Below, piece after piece: positions 1 to 7,321 of a DNA stretch of 10,337 nt; the stretch's first letter is position 1; each line of letters opens with the position of its first letter. The DNA comes from Larix sibirica (taxonomy: Eukaryota > Streptophyta > Pinopsida > Pinales > Pinaceae): positions 45,136-55,472 of the forward strand of contig NWUY0300015529.1 of NCBI GenBank assembly GCA_004151065.3. The letters are read 5' to 3'. Both the position numbers and the translations under genes were made by a program. The notes beneath the pieces are model-generated. The model did no database searches and had not been told where the DNA came from. It worked only from the letters and a program-made list of their open reading frames with translations.

Positions 1-7
1 AAACTGT

Positions 8-30
8 GGTGACCAAATTTTTTGGTCGCC
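8..30. repeat. Short near-perfect hairpin at the window edge
   Basis: Positions 11-17 (gaccaaa) pair perfectly with 21-27 (tttggtc) around a three-base loop. The stem extends outward to 8-10 and 28-30 with one G-T wobble. It lies at the left boundary of the window, so what it belongs to cannot be judged. It could be part of the retrotransposon interior inferred to its right. Confidence 0.5.
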
Positions 31-211
31 TGGTCATTTATCTCTCATTTTGTACTAGTGAAGGATACCGAAGCGCACTACTTGTTAGAGAGAGATGGAT
101 GGTGGAGCCACCCCAAGCGCACCTCTGAAACTGATAAATAAATAATTACTGACTAAAAAATGAGTCATAAAATGTTTTTAAGAAATATGACTCAGAGTTG
201 TGTGTCTCTGA

Positions 212-970
212 ACTGCTTATGCTATTGAGGAACTACTATGGATGGATTCGTGTGTATGGTGGATTATAGACCATAAATGAAAAATCGATAAATTGTTGCT
301 ATCCTTGCCAAGATGGGTAGATGAGTTGTGGGTTACGATGGTGGGTGCAAATATTAGAGGGAGAACATAGCAGAAAAGGACCCTTTCTGATCATATGAAG
401 AAGAATGATCCTCATGTGTTTCATGCTTGAAATGAGCTAAGAAACCTAGAAATGATGGCTAGATCTTTGCAAACAAGTAATTGGGTGTAATGCTAAAGAG
501 AACTGTGAGGGTTCCCTGAAAATAATAGATGGGCTAAGAGAACAAAACTATTGATGGAGCTGAAAACCACTACCGCTATTGAAAAAGGACTCATGTGCTC
601 AAAATGATGAGATGGAAAAGTTGTTGAAGAACAAGAATGGTTGAATATTAATATCATGAAGAACAAAATTGTGTTAATTCACCTATAAACAAGTGGCACT
701 TGCAAATTGGAATAGAAGGCTCTTCGGTTGTAAATGAAAAATGACTATTGCTGAGAAGGAAAAGTAGTGAAGGTAAAAAATGATATGGGGGGGAAGATGG
801 CCTATGAAGGAATCCAAGCTAGAAGGAGATGCGATCTAGACTAGATTTGGAGAGAAAACAACCAAAGACTAAGAATTAGGGGGTTGCGACAAAGGAAGGG
901 AGATATGTTGAAGTGTGGAAGCATCAAGATAATAGCTAGGGAACCCCCCCCCAAAAAAAAGGTAATTATG
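212..970 (+). pseudogene. Possible decayed coding remnant, unidentified
   Basis: One plus-strand frame reads for about 250 codons as a charged, coiled-coil-like polypeptide (for example MELKTTTAIEKG near 554-589 and KVKNDMGGKMAYEG near 770-811). It is broken by about a dozen stops, including those at 278, 368, 428, 488, 494, 506, 605, 608, 686, 713, 731, 752 and 842. Several stops would be explained by C-to-T changes in CGA, CAA or CAG codons, the usual decay of methylated plant repeats. I do not recognise a family. The plus strand here is purine-rich, which by itself lowers stop density and yields Lys/Glu/Arg-rich translations, so this may be a composition artefact. Relative to the LTR at 1861-2159 this reading would be antisense to the retrotransposon. 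Confidence 0.2.
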
Positions 971-1681
971 TGATGGGGAGGAGTAGTAGTTTGTAGATAT
1001 AACCGGATGGGATCTTGTGGTTGCTCAATGAATGGACATATTACCAAAGCTTCCCATGGGAAGCTATGATCACCATGCAATGGGAAGCTATGAGAATATA
1101 TGACATCAAAAATAGTTGGGCATGAGGGGAAAAAGGGAAAATGTTGCTATGGTGATGAGAGGGTGACTCCACTGTTGAGAGAGAAAAAAAAGGAGAGATG
1201 TAGTCCAATGGGAAGGGTGATGATGATATGAGGAATGGTGGGAAGGTAGGTAAAAATAATAGGTAGAAAACGTGAGGAAGAGAGGTCAACTAGATGGGAA
1301 GTGACGATTAGAAACCATGTTGAGGAGAAATATATGGAGGTAGATGATTGAGGAATGGGTGACATGATTCAAGTATGTAATAGGGAGGATTTGCAGGTGT
1401 GACTGAGTAGATAGGGAGTGGCTATGGTGAGAGAAGAGGTAAAAAAAATTAAAAAGAGGGTGGCTATGATCATAAAATCCATGAGAGAGAGATTTATATG
1501 ATTTTCATTAAATGGAGGATGACTAAATCAACAATAGAGAGTGGGATCCATAAAAAAATAAACAACGGAGGGTGGAGAGAGAGCTTTAGATTTAGCAGAG
1601 AACACAAAGTGTGGAACAAAGAGTGCATATGAGTGCAGAACGATGGCTAGGGTTTGGAGAGAATATATGAAGAGGGCAGAG
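971..1681. other. Purine-rich non-coding stretch
   Basis: The plus strand is dominated by G and A (runs such as gaggaagagagg), and the minus strand is correspondingly C/T-rich. Open frames on the minus strand here translate to hydrophobic Ser/Pro/Leu/Phe-rich strings, which is what a pyrimidine-rich strand gives by composition, so I do not call them genes. A run of nine C followed by eight A lies just upstream at 944-960. Since the primer site and LTR to the right are on the minus strand, this is probably the pyrimidine-rich untranslated leader or a non-autonomous interior of that retrotransposon. Confidence 0.35.
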
Positions 1682-1782
1682 GTGTACGCTACAACTGGGT
1701 GAGAGCTAGCGCAGATAGTGTGTGCTATACCTGGGTGAGCAAATAGTGTGCACTACAACTGGGTGAGGGCTAAAGCAGAGTA
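1682..1782. repeat. Three diverged tandem copies of a 28-37 bp unit
   Basis: Three consecutive units start at about 1682, 1718 and 1746. Each contains a variant of gtgtRYRCTAYAACTGGGTGAG, and the first and third continue with a related agcAnAGcagA-like end while the middle copy is shorter. They lie 65-165 bp inside the retrotransposon primer-binding site. Short tandem repeats in the untranslated leader of plant LTR elements are common, so a leader repeat is the simplest reading. Confidence 0.6.
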
Positions 1783-1846
1783 GGAATAGATGGAATACTG
1801 AATACTGGGTAGACAAAAAATTTGATTAGGTGTCAGGAATGAACAT

Positions 1847-1858
1847 GCCTTGATACCA
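1847..1858 (-). other. Retrotransposon primer-binding site (tRNA-iMet type)
   Basis: Read on the minus strand this is TGGTATCAAGGC, which closely matches TGGTATCAGAGC, the widely used plant primer-binding site complementary to the 3' end of initiator methionine tRNA. It sits two bases inside the end of the LTR at 1861, the expected position for reverse-transcription priming. It fixes the element's orientation: the LTR at 1861-2159 is the 5' LTR on the minus strand, and the interior extends toward lower coordinates. Confidence 0.65.
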
Positions 1859-1873
1859 TTTGATCCACATACA

Positions 1874-1913
1874 GGATAAGAGGTGAGGGTCTAGGACCCT
1901 CACCTCTTGATCC
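1874..1913. repeat. Long perfect hairpin inside the LTR
   Basis: Arms 1878-1891 and 1895-1908 are 14-bp perfect complements (aagaggtgagggtc / gaccctcacctctt) around a three-base spacer. Beyond a one-base bulge the stem continues with ggat/atcc (1874-1877, 1910-1913). It lies downstream of the TATA box in transcript orientation, near the LTR 3' end. In the element's RNA it would form a very stable GC-rich stem, perhaps helping 3'-end formation, packaging or strand transfer; the role is inference. Confidence 0.8.
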
Positions 1914-2015
1914 AAACACAATAAGCACTCAGAACTCAATACACAGGTAACTAACACAATAGAATGAGAAGAAGGAAAAAAGACTAACTTGCTTTAGAAT
2001 GACGCTGGCTAGGCC

Positions 2016-2026
2016 TTTATATAAAA
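2016..2026 (-). promoter_or_regulatory. TATA box of the LTR promoter
   Basis: The minus strand reads TTTTATATAAA, a consensus plant TATA box. It lies about 135 bp inside the LTR's 5' edge and 155 bp before its 3' edge, a usual position for the U3/R junction promoter of a short LTR. An upstream CTATTGGAT on the same strand resembles a CAAT element. This supports calling 1861-2159 an LTR. Confidence 0.5.
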
Positions 2027-2228
2027 TCCAATAGACAAGAGCTCATTAACGATGCTCCAATATTTAATAATAGAACGCTAACTAACTTAGCTAAGTGTGA
2101 ACAAGAAACCTATACAATAAGTGGGATGACTAATCCCATAGTCATCCTAATCCACGACATTACTCATCTCGATGTCTCTACCAAAAAACAAGTTCCACCT
2201 CCTTTCCTTTGCATTTTATGCACCTTAC

Positions 2229-2579
2229 CTTCTTATTTCGACCATTTCTTCTACTACCTAACCCTGATTCTAGAACTTGATGCTCTAAGGACAATCTAGA
2301 GTTTGAATCCATGGAGTTGTGAGAAACATTTGCTTATGCATGCCCCAAGCCACTACAGGCCACTTTATCCAATAGCACATTGATTGAGACTTCCCCCATC
2401 CATTCCTGATTCCTCTTAGGTACAGTTAAGTGTACATCCAACTCTAATGACCCAACAATTGGTAGGATAGATCTAAGATCTCTTAGCAGTGCTAAGGCCT
2501 CTAAGGAAATAGAAGGCACCTTCATAGCTTCATCCTTGAAAAAATGAGGAAACCGTTCATTGAAACCAAAAAAATACAA
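2229..2579 (-). pseudogene. Exon-like coding block of an unidentified gene, one stop
   Basis: One minus-strand frame is open for 117 codons except for a single TAA at 2334-2336, unusual for such AT-rich DNA. It translates to a balanced globular-looking peptide: a leucine-rich helix-like part (SLEALALLRDLRSILP, VGSLELDVHLTVPKRN), then WMGEVSINVLLDKV, then after the stop NSRLSLEHQVLESGLGSRRN. The left part ends in a basic GRNKK, immediately followed by GTAAGG, a good splice donor (2223-2228). At the other end a pyrimidine-rich CTATCTCCCTTCTTAG at 2580-2595 is a good splice acceptor. The block is therefore either an internal exon with an acquired stop (TAA could derive from CAA) or a terminal exon really ending at 2334. 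Past the donor the frame also stays open, reading through a CIKCKGK motif. I do not recognise the family. The LTR lies 70 bp away. Confidence 0.45.
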
Positions 2580-2607
2580 CTAAGAAGGGAGATAGTCCAA
2601 GCCAAGA

Positions 2608-2689
2608 GGGAAAGAGGGAAAAGGCTATGCGACAAGAGTAGGGGTTTCCACTTGGAAAAAAGNCCCATGTGGTTTTTCCCCTCTTTCCC
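2608..2689. repeat. Imperfect inverted repeat around an ambiguous base
   Basis: 2608-2624 (gggaaagagggaaaagg) is nearly the reverse complement of 2673-2689 (tttttcccctctttccc). The 48-base loop contains the single N at 2663 and a smaller stem, ttccacttggaa (2645-2656). The purine/pyrimidine arms could form a hairpin, which may be why one base was left uncalled. Confidence 0.4.
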
Positions 2690-2908
2690 AATTTACAAAG
2701 AATCTCTCCTTTTTTTGTGCATGTACTTTACATAATATGGCTCCAAATTGTTAGGACCCATTTCTTTTTACTTAGTTTTTTTTCCTAGTTAGGCTTATGG
2801 GGGGTTAGAGTAAATATACCTCCTAGAGCAAGCTTTGATGGGTCTAATGTGCCCAATCACACTCAAAAATAGATCTTGAACCACCCATGAGAAAAAACCC
2901 TAGTTTTC

Positions 2909-2948
2909 GGGGCACCTTCCCTGATTTGTGGGGTGCATTCCCTAATTT
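2909..2948. repeat. Tandem pair of 19-bp units, 21-bp spacing
   Basis: 2909-2927 (ggggcaccttccctgattt) and 2930-2948 (ggggtgcattccctaattt) match at 15 of 19 positions. They lie just after a telo-box motif. A small local duplication, old enough to have diverged. Confidence 0.55.
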
Positions 2949-2969
2949 TGGGGGTTTTCTCCCTTATTT

Positions 2970-3049
2970 AATGAGTGTGTCTTAGTTAAGACATAACTTA
3001 ATCCACTAACTAAGTCCTTACTAATACCCAACTATCCCAAACACTCATT
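2970..3049. repeat. Nested inverted repeats, about 80 bp
   Basis: The outer arms aatgagtgt (2970-2978) and acactcatt (3041-3049) are perfect 9-bp complements. Just inside, cttagtta (2981-2988) and taactaag (3007-3014) are perfect 8-bp complements. The whole could fold as a two-level stem. The size and terminal inverted repeats recall a tiny foldback element, but I see no target-site duplication, so I call it only an inverted repeat. Confidence 0.45.
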
Positions 3050-3412
3050 AGTGCCCTATTTGTTGTAGTAGCACCCTCTTTTGAGCGATTTTAGGAAAGA
3101 ACGTGCATTATTTAGTTAAACTAAGTGATTAGTGAGTTCCTTAATCAATTAAACTCAGTTTAGGAGTGGATGCATGAATAATTAAGTTTATAGTTATGCA
3201 TCCCGATTAGTAGGCGATTAGTCACACCGTTTGCATCAGGCACTCACAGAGGGGAAATAGGGGTGGTACTTATGTCAATTCTAAGGGATAACGGTGTTAG
3301 TATGACTCCATGGGTTACTCATAGGAGAATGCTCTGAAAAAAGGTGACAAGAGATATTGCTAGAAAAATGAGATGATACATTATTTGTATTAGCGCTAAG
3401 GATCATTGTTTT

Positions 3413-3640
3413 TGGATGGTATCCTTGATGTATGGACACCAAAGAGGGAGAAAAATAGGGTACTCAAATGGAATGGATTCCTAGATGCATGGACACTTGA
3501 GAAAATCGTGTGCTTAAAAGCACTGTTATTTAATGGTTGTCAAGGTGAGCAGCCATCTCGATGAAAAATGAAGGGAAGGTAAGGATATAAGTGTCCAATG
3601 AATGGAAACATGAATCGATGAAAAATAGTCCCTTACAAGT
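3413..3640. repeat. Possible diverged tandem repeat, period about 57 bp
   Basis: The motif atggtatccttgatgtatgg ending in acacc at 3413-3440 recurs diverged at 3469-3497 (aatggattcctagatgcatg followed by gacact), 56 bp later. A second motif, tcgatgaaaaat, occurs identically at 3558-3569 and 3615-3626, 57 bp apart. The shared spacing suggests about four decayed units of one array. Alignment between the first and last pairs is poor, so this is tentative. Confidence 0.35.
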
Positions 3641-4227
3641 GTCTCCCTACCTTTGAAGGTGCCAATATCCCTTATTAAAAAAAAAAGACAAAATGTACTT
3701 TTGCATTAATATTTTTACTCCCCTTCCTATCCCATATCTATGTAATAAATTAAGCTAAATTGTTCCCCTTAACCGATTTTCTCTTTGTCCCTACTTCCCC
3801 TTTCAGTATCCCTTTTAAAAAATATATTTTAATACCCTTGTCCCATATTTTCTGGATCCTAATCTTTTAGTACTTATATAATAATCCCCTTAAAAAAATG
3901 AAAAATAACAAACCAAAAAAATGAAAATAGATCTTAGTATCCCAACCCACCCTAACCCTACTTCACATGGAGACAAAAAGGAATCACGTGCAACAAGTTG
4001 AAGGAGGTGGTCGTTTTCTACAGAGAGATGGAGTACGGGTGGCCACCATTGCAGACGGTAGTTATAGCAAACAAGAGAAATATGTAGAGAGCAATAGGAC
4101 ACACGCATAGGAATTGTAGTTTGATTGTGTATAAAACAACCACGTCACAGACCTTTAGGGCATGGGCCACACACAGAGGTGGAAGTCGGTTTCATTTTCT
4201 ATTGAATGCAGTAGTGAGCAGATCATC
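3641..4227. other. AT-rich low-complexity stretch, no gene seen
   Basis: A ten-A run at 3678-3687 is followed by DNA rich in T and C, with the motif ATCCC or ACCC recurring (for example in tatcccttt, aatacccttg, tatcccaaccc) up to about 3960. A short telomere-like accctaaccct lies at 3949-3959. The translations on both strands are short and unlike protein. The A-run could be the tail of an old retroposed element, but no duplication flanks it. Confidence 0.35.
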
Positions 4228-4870
4228 ATGGCATCGGAGGATAGAAAAAGAAAACACACCATGGAAGAAGCTCGTTTAAGAAGATAAAGACCAATATTTC
4301 AAGAGATGCTTGGCGATGATAAGGCATAATAGGGATAACGTTTGGCAGGGGTCTGAATTGACAGATACAACGACAAGCCCGACCACATAGAATTCATCAA
4401 TCATCACAAGGCAAGTCAATAGATGACAGAGGCAAGGGAATGTTAGAAAAACTGAACTAACCATGAGCAATGCAGGCCGTTACACGATGGCATCTAATTG
4501 ACAATGAGCATACGACCGTGAAGGGGAATGACCACCCAATGCAGAGAAGGAACACTCCAACACTAGATAGTGGGGGAAAACTTAACATCATTGGAGATAA
4601 AGAAAGAACATGTTGGACACTAATGAAGATGAATATGGCAAAGCACAAGTAGGCATGCATATAGCAGAAGGAACATACCAATGGATATGCAGACAGAGTG
4701 CGGCCTAGTAAAAAATGGTCACTGAGGGGAGCTTTTCCCAAACATGCTATAAGCACCTAGTCCACTATCAGAATGATTGAAAATGTAGATTCAAGATGGA
4801 AATATGACCACGCAGAAAAACATGAAGAGACAATATGTACACAAGCTCGACGCCGAAAGAGAATTGAAGC
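4228..4870. other. Gene-free stretch with weak open frames
   Basis: Open frames occur on both strands. The most protein-like is a 60-codon plus-strand frame at 4470-4652 (reading KGNDHPMQRRNTPTLDSGGK in its middle), which shows no recognisable domain. Longer minus-strand frames over 4276-4756 translate to hydrophobic, cysteine-rich strings without a family signature. A 19-codon frame at 4228-4287 has a good start context but is too short to support. The stretch precedes the decayed coding remnant at 4871-5479 and might contain more of it; I cannot show that. Confidence 0.25.
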
Positions 4871-5479
4871 ATGAACATACAATGGCCCTACTATGTAGTC
4901 AGGAAGCCATATGGAAAATTTGACTATAGCCCGAATGAATATTTGGCTAAATTTTTGGTGGGTTCTAAGTCATCAAGGAATTGATTAGATAATGAAACCA
5001 TTTATAAGGAACAACTGAGAACTTTGGTGTGGTAGCTGATTATTCAGAGGTAATGATCCAATCCGCAAATGTTTGTATGTTTGAGATTCCTTATTCTCCA
5101 TAGACTTGTTATTTCAAGATCACAGTTTTGAATAGTGCTCCGACGTTCAAGTTTTTACTCAACACTATCAAAATAATTCGATCGCTGATGCTTTCAGTCC
5201 GTATATTAGTTATTGAGCTGATGGGAACAATGCCATTTTGTCTTAAGAAGGAGCCTCTTGTCACGCCAACACTATTGTTACCCATCTTAATGATGGATCA
5301 TATACTTTCACATGAACCAAGGGAAATTAAAATTTTAGAAAGTACTCTCATCCGAGAAGTTTAAAAGGCATTTCAAAAAGGGAAATCTTGTTGTGGACTT
5401 GTCAAACTCCAAACAATAGAAGAACTGATATTAGGTCGAATATTATTTCAGAATGAAAGATGCTCATGGTAATTCATGA
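4871..5479 (+). pseudogene. Decayed coding remnant with filamin-like Ig repeats
   Basis: Protein-like readings on the plus strand switch frames and contain stops, as in a pseudogene. The frame at 4871-4981 ends in LAKFLVGSKSS. The frame at 5008-5100 reads NFGVVADYSEVMIQSANV and FEIPYSP, and after a stop (5101) CYFKITVLNS at 5107-5136. The next frame, about 5142-5312, reads NNSIADAFSPYIS and LNDGSYTFT (5286-5312) with stops at 5214, 5244 and 5313. A third reads FRMKDAHGNS at 5447-5476, then TGA. A beta-strand start of the F-x-I/V type, a DGSYTF-like strand and a following F-x-x-x-DAxGN start are hallmarks of successive filamin/ABP280-type Ig-like repeats. The two starts are about 110 codons apart, close to one repeat of roughly 95-100 residues. 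In land plants such repeats are known from the gamete-fusion protein GEX2, but I cannot assign this remnant to it. Introns or sequence errors could also cause the breaks. Confidence 0.35.
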
Positions 5480-5977
5480 CTTAGTTAATGGATTTGAATT
5501 TCTTTTACACCTTATTAATCTTACTTGATTGGCTATCTGGGAAACCTAAAGCAAGATAATCATTATCTAAATAATACCTTAGTTGTTTTACATGCCAACC
5601 TGCTAAATTACACTAAGTGTTCTATAGATTAAATATTACCTCATATTGGATCCATATTCAACTCTTCCATGATATACAAAGCTGCAATTAAATGCATTAA
5701 ATGCAGGAATTTCACAAGAATATTTGTGCCCCTTTTCTCTTCTAGTGTCCCAATAAATTATGACATGATATTCAAATGATTCCTAGTGAAAATGCTTTGC
5801 CATAACCATCAAATAAACCATGTTGAACCATGTTGTAGTTGTTTTCTTTTATGTGAGGGAGTACACTTGAAAAAAGAAATAAAATTGACAACGTAAAGCT
5901 TATATAGTAGCTCAGAATTATATAAAGTGAATCGCAAACTCTGCTCCATTTAATGAACCACCATTATCACTATTAAT
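5480..5977. other. AT-rich stretch, no gene seen
   Basis: No frame reads like protein beyond a few codons after the remnant ending at 5479. Small duplications occur, such as aaatgcatt repeated at about 5690-5705 and aaccatgttg repeated at about 5816-5836. This DNA was the target into which the SINE inserted. Confidence 0.35.
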
Positions 5978-5990
5978 ATCACTTCCTTCA
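5978..5990. repeat. Left target-site duplication of the SINE
   Basis: The 13 bases atcacttccttca are repeated exactly at 6205-6217 and flank the SINE directly. The first A of the right copy is ambiguous with the poly(A) tail. A perfect duplication implies a relatively recent insertion by LINE-type target-primed reverse transcription. Confidence 0.85.
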
Positions 5991-6001
5991 GGCCCGTGGG
6001 G

Positions 6002-6013
6002 AAGCTCAAGTGG
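6002..6013 (+). promoter_or_regulatory. SINE polymerase III A box
   Basis: The sequence aagctcaagtgg resembles the tRNA A-box consensus TRGCNNAGTGG. It starts 11 bp into the element and lies about 42 bp upstream of the B box, normal spacing for tRNA-derived promoters. Confidence 0.65.
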
Positions 6014-6054
6014 TAAATATGAGAATTTGTAATCAATTGTAAATGGAAGGTCAC

Positions 6055-6066
6055 GTGTTCCAATCC
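6055..6066 (+). promoter_or_regulatory. SINE polymerase III B box
   Basis: The core gttccaatcc (6057-6066) differs by one base from the B-box/T-loop consensus GTTCGAATCC. The preceding ggtcac matches the tRNA T-arm context seen in many plant SINEs. The C in place of G could be a decay mutation at a former CpG-rich site. Confidence 0.7.
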
Positions 6067-6204
6067 CCCAAAACTTACCCATGTGCCATGGTTCGGGCCT
6101 CCTGGATGCACCTATGGGTACAGTTGTAGTGATATTGGATCCTTTGACCCTGTGTCATGCGAGTACCAACTCAACTCCAATTGTCGATTCCCTAGTAAAA
6201 AAAA

Positions 6205-6217
6205 ATCACTTCCTTCA
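6205..6217. repeat. Right target-site duplication of the SINE
   Basis: Exact copy of 5978-5990, directly after the A-tail. Confidence 0.85.
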
Positions 6218-7269
6218 CATCTATCATTCCCTTTTTGTATGAACAAGATATATTGTCAACTTAAATATGTATGGCTCTGTGTATATGAATATTTGGAAGA
6301 AAATCCAGCAGTTGAGTCATCCTCTACTTGAAATGATTTTTTTCTAAATGTTGAAAAAATGACATGGTTTCTTTCTTTGTACAAAACTCAAAGGATAATT
6401 GCACTAACAATTTTTTCAATGAAAGTATAGCTATTTCTTCCCCACAATAATTTGAAGCAGAAAGCATGGTGACGAGCTGCTTGACCATAAAACCTCATAT
6501 ACATCTTCCACCATGATTGATAGTTTCTCTATGCGCTACTGGTGGCCCACGTTAAGAGTAGGAATAGCATTCATGTCTTAAATGGACACACCAATCTTCA
6601 CTGTAAGAGGAACATAATCAAAAGTGGGTTGCATCTGACCCCTTGTCTCTAGCCAACAAAGAGAAAGCACACTACCATTTACCAATATTTATGTCACCTA
6701 GGTTTTTTTCCCAAGAGTGCATTAGAAATATATTGGATTCATAGCAGATTCATTTTGGTTTAAAGACTCGGAGAGTCACTTTTTCTTTACCAGCTGAAGT
6801 TCCTCCTTCTTTGGTCAAAACAAAACAAAAATTATTGTTGTTAAAAAATTGATTGAGTCTATATATTTTTAAGAAGTAAAGTGCTATATAGATGACCCCA
6901 ATCATATTATTTATTGTCTGAGGGCTAATATAATATTATTTCCTTATATGCATAAAAACGATTTTGAACTTGAAAGATTGGATAACAAAGAAAATTGGAA
7001 TGAAGTCTATACGATATTTTGGAGGAAAACGTGTTGACTTAATAAATCAAGTTTTCAAATCAAAACTGAAATAGCTCAACCCATAGCATTACAAAATAAT
7101 GAAATTCCAAAAATGTAATCATTTAGGGAAAAAGTTTTATTTTACAAAAAGAATATGCTCTTCCAAAAAATACATCATTGTTTCTACAAAGTAATCTAAG
7201 CATTAATGTACATGAATCCATAAAACAAAAATTGGATATAGGGAACAACAATCACTTTCTAATATATGT
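6218..7269. other. AT-rich stretch, no confident gene
   Basis: No clear coding signal. On the minus strand between about 6640 and 6370 there are protein-like readings in two frames (for example SIMVEDVYEVLW, and QSWWKMY with FIEKIVSA), but the frames carry stops and no family is certain. From 6800 onward the DNA is A/T-rich with homopolymer runs and looks like unconstrained intergenic sequence. Confidence 0.3.
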
Positions 7270-7321
7270 TTATTATTCAAATTTCCAAGTAAACCTTATT
7301 ATTCAAATTGCCAAGTAAACC
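7270..7321. repeat. Tandem duplication of a 26-bp unit
   Basis: 7270-7295 and 7296-7321 are identical except for one base (aaatttcc versus aaattgcc). The near-identity indicates a fairly recent slippage or unequal-repair duplication. It lies just upstream of the open stretch at 7319-7495. Confidence 0.85.

Larger units (their letters stand above)
1861..2159 (-). mobile_element. 5' LTR of a minus-strand LTR retrotransposon
   Basis: On the minus strand this 299-bp block begins TGTCGTGGATTAGG and ends TGTGGATCA, giving the canonical TG...CA ends, and a primer-binding site follows two bases later. It holds a TATA box (2016-2026), a strong hairpin near its 3' end (1874-1913) and an 8-bp inverted repeat near its 5' end (2124-2131 with 2140-2147, ggatgact/agtcatcc). 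The size is ordinary for Copia-type or small non-autonomous (LARD-like) plant elements. The outer boundary at 2159 rests on the TG/CA rule only, because the partner LTR lies outside the window and neither LTR identity nor target duplication can be checked. No reverse transcriptase or integrase is visible in the 1.85 kb of interior present. Confidence 0.6.
2690..3412. other. Non-coding stretch with small repeats
   Basis: No open frame here reads like protein on either strand. The region has T-rich runs near 2702-2790, a single telo-box (AAACCCTA, 2895-2902), a tandem pair at 2909-2948, an inverted repeat at 2970-3049 and many copies of TTAGT or its complement ACTAA between about 2980 and 3225. 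It may be the remnant of an old non-coding repeat, but no ends could be defined. Confidence 0.4.
5991..6204 (+). mobile_element. tRNA-derived SINE, about 214 bp, full length
   Basis: The element begins ggcccgtggggaagctcaag, carries a tRNA-like RNA polymerase III promoter (A box about 6002-6013, B box about 6055-6066) and ends in cctagt followed by a run of nine A. It is flanked by an exact 13-bp duplication (5978-5990, 6205-6217), and removing it with one copy restores a continuous target. SINEs encode no protein; they are transcribed by polymerase III from the internal promoter and copied by a partner LINE reverse transcriptase. The tRNA-related head of about 75 bp is followed by a tRNA-unrelated body of about 130 bp. 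Length and layout are typical of plant SINEs. I cannot name the family. Any open frame across it, including one at 6083-6331, is incidental. Confidence 0.85.

Noticed and set aside
841-1365. Three minus-strand open frames of 72-82 codons
   Set aside because: They lie on a C/T-rich strand and translate to Ser/Pro/Phe/Leu-rich hydrophobic strings without any domain; composition explains them.
3949-3959. Telomere-like accctaaccct
   Set aside because: Under two units and of the vertebrate-like rather than the usual plant TTTAGGG type; not evidence of an interstitial telomere.
4228-4287. 19-codon plus-strand frame with good start context and a basic KRK stretch
   Set aside because: Too short, no supporting context or homology that can be seen.
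4276-4756. Minus-strand frames of 64 and 99 codons with hydrophobic, cysteine-rich text
   Set aside because: No recognisable family, no good start context, and competing frames on the plus strand are at least as protein-like.
6083-6331. 82-codon plus-strand open frame
   Set aside because: It crosses the SINE body, A-tail and target duplication, so it is incidental.
6370-6640. Minus-strand protein-like readings, one with WW...YGQ...FKLL and RNSYTFI reminiscent of a hAT C-terminus
   Set aside because: The match needs a roughly ten-residue deletion, lacks the SSS and ERNW core, and a different frame over the same DNA looks equally coding. It is much weaker than the plus-strand hAT match at 9302-9406.
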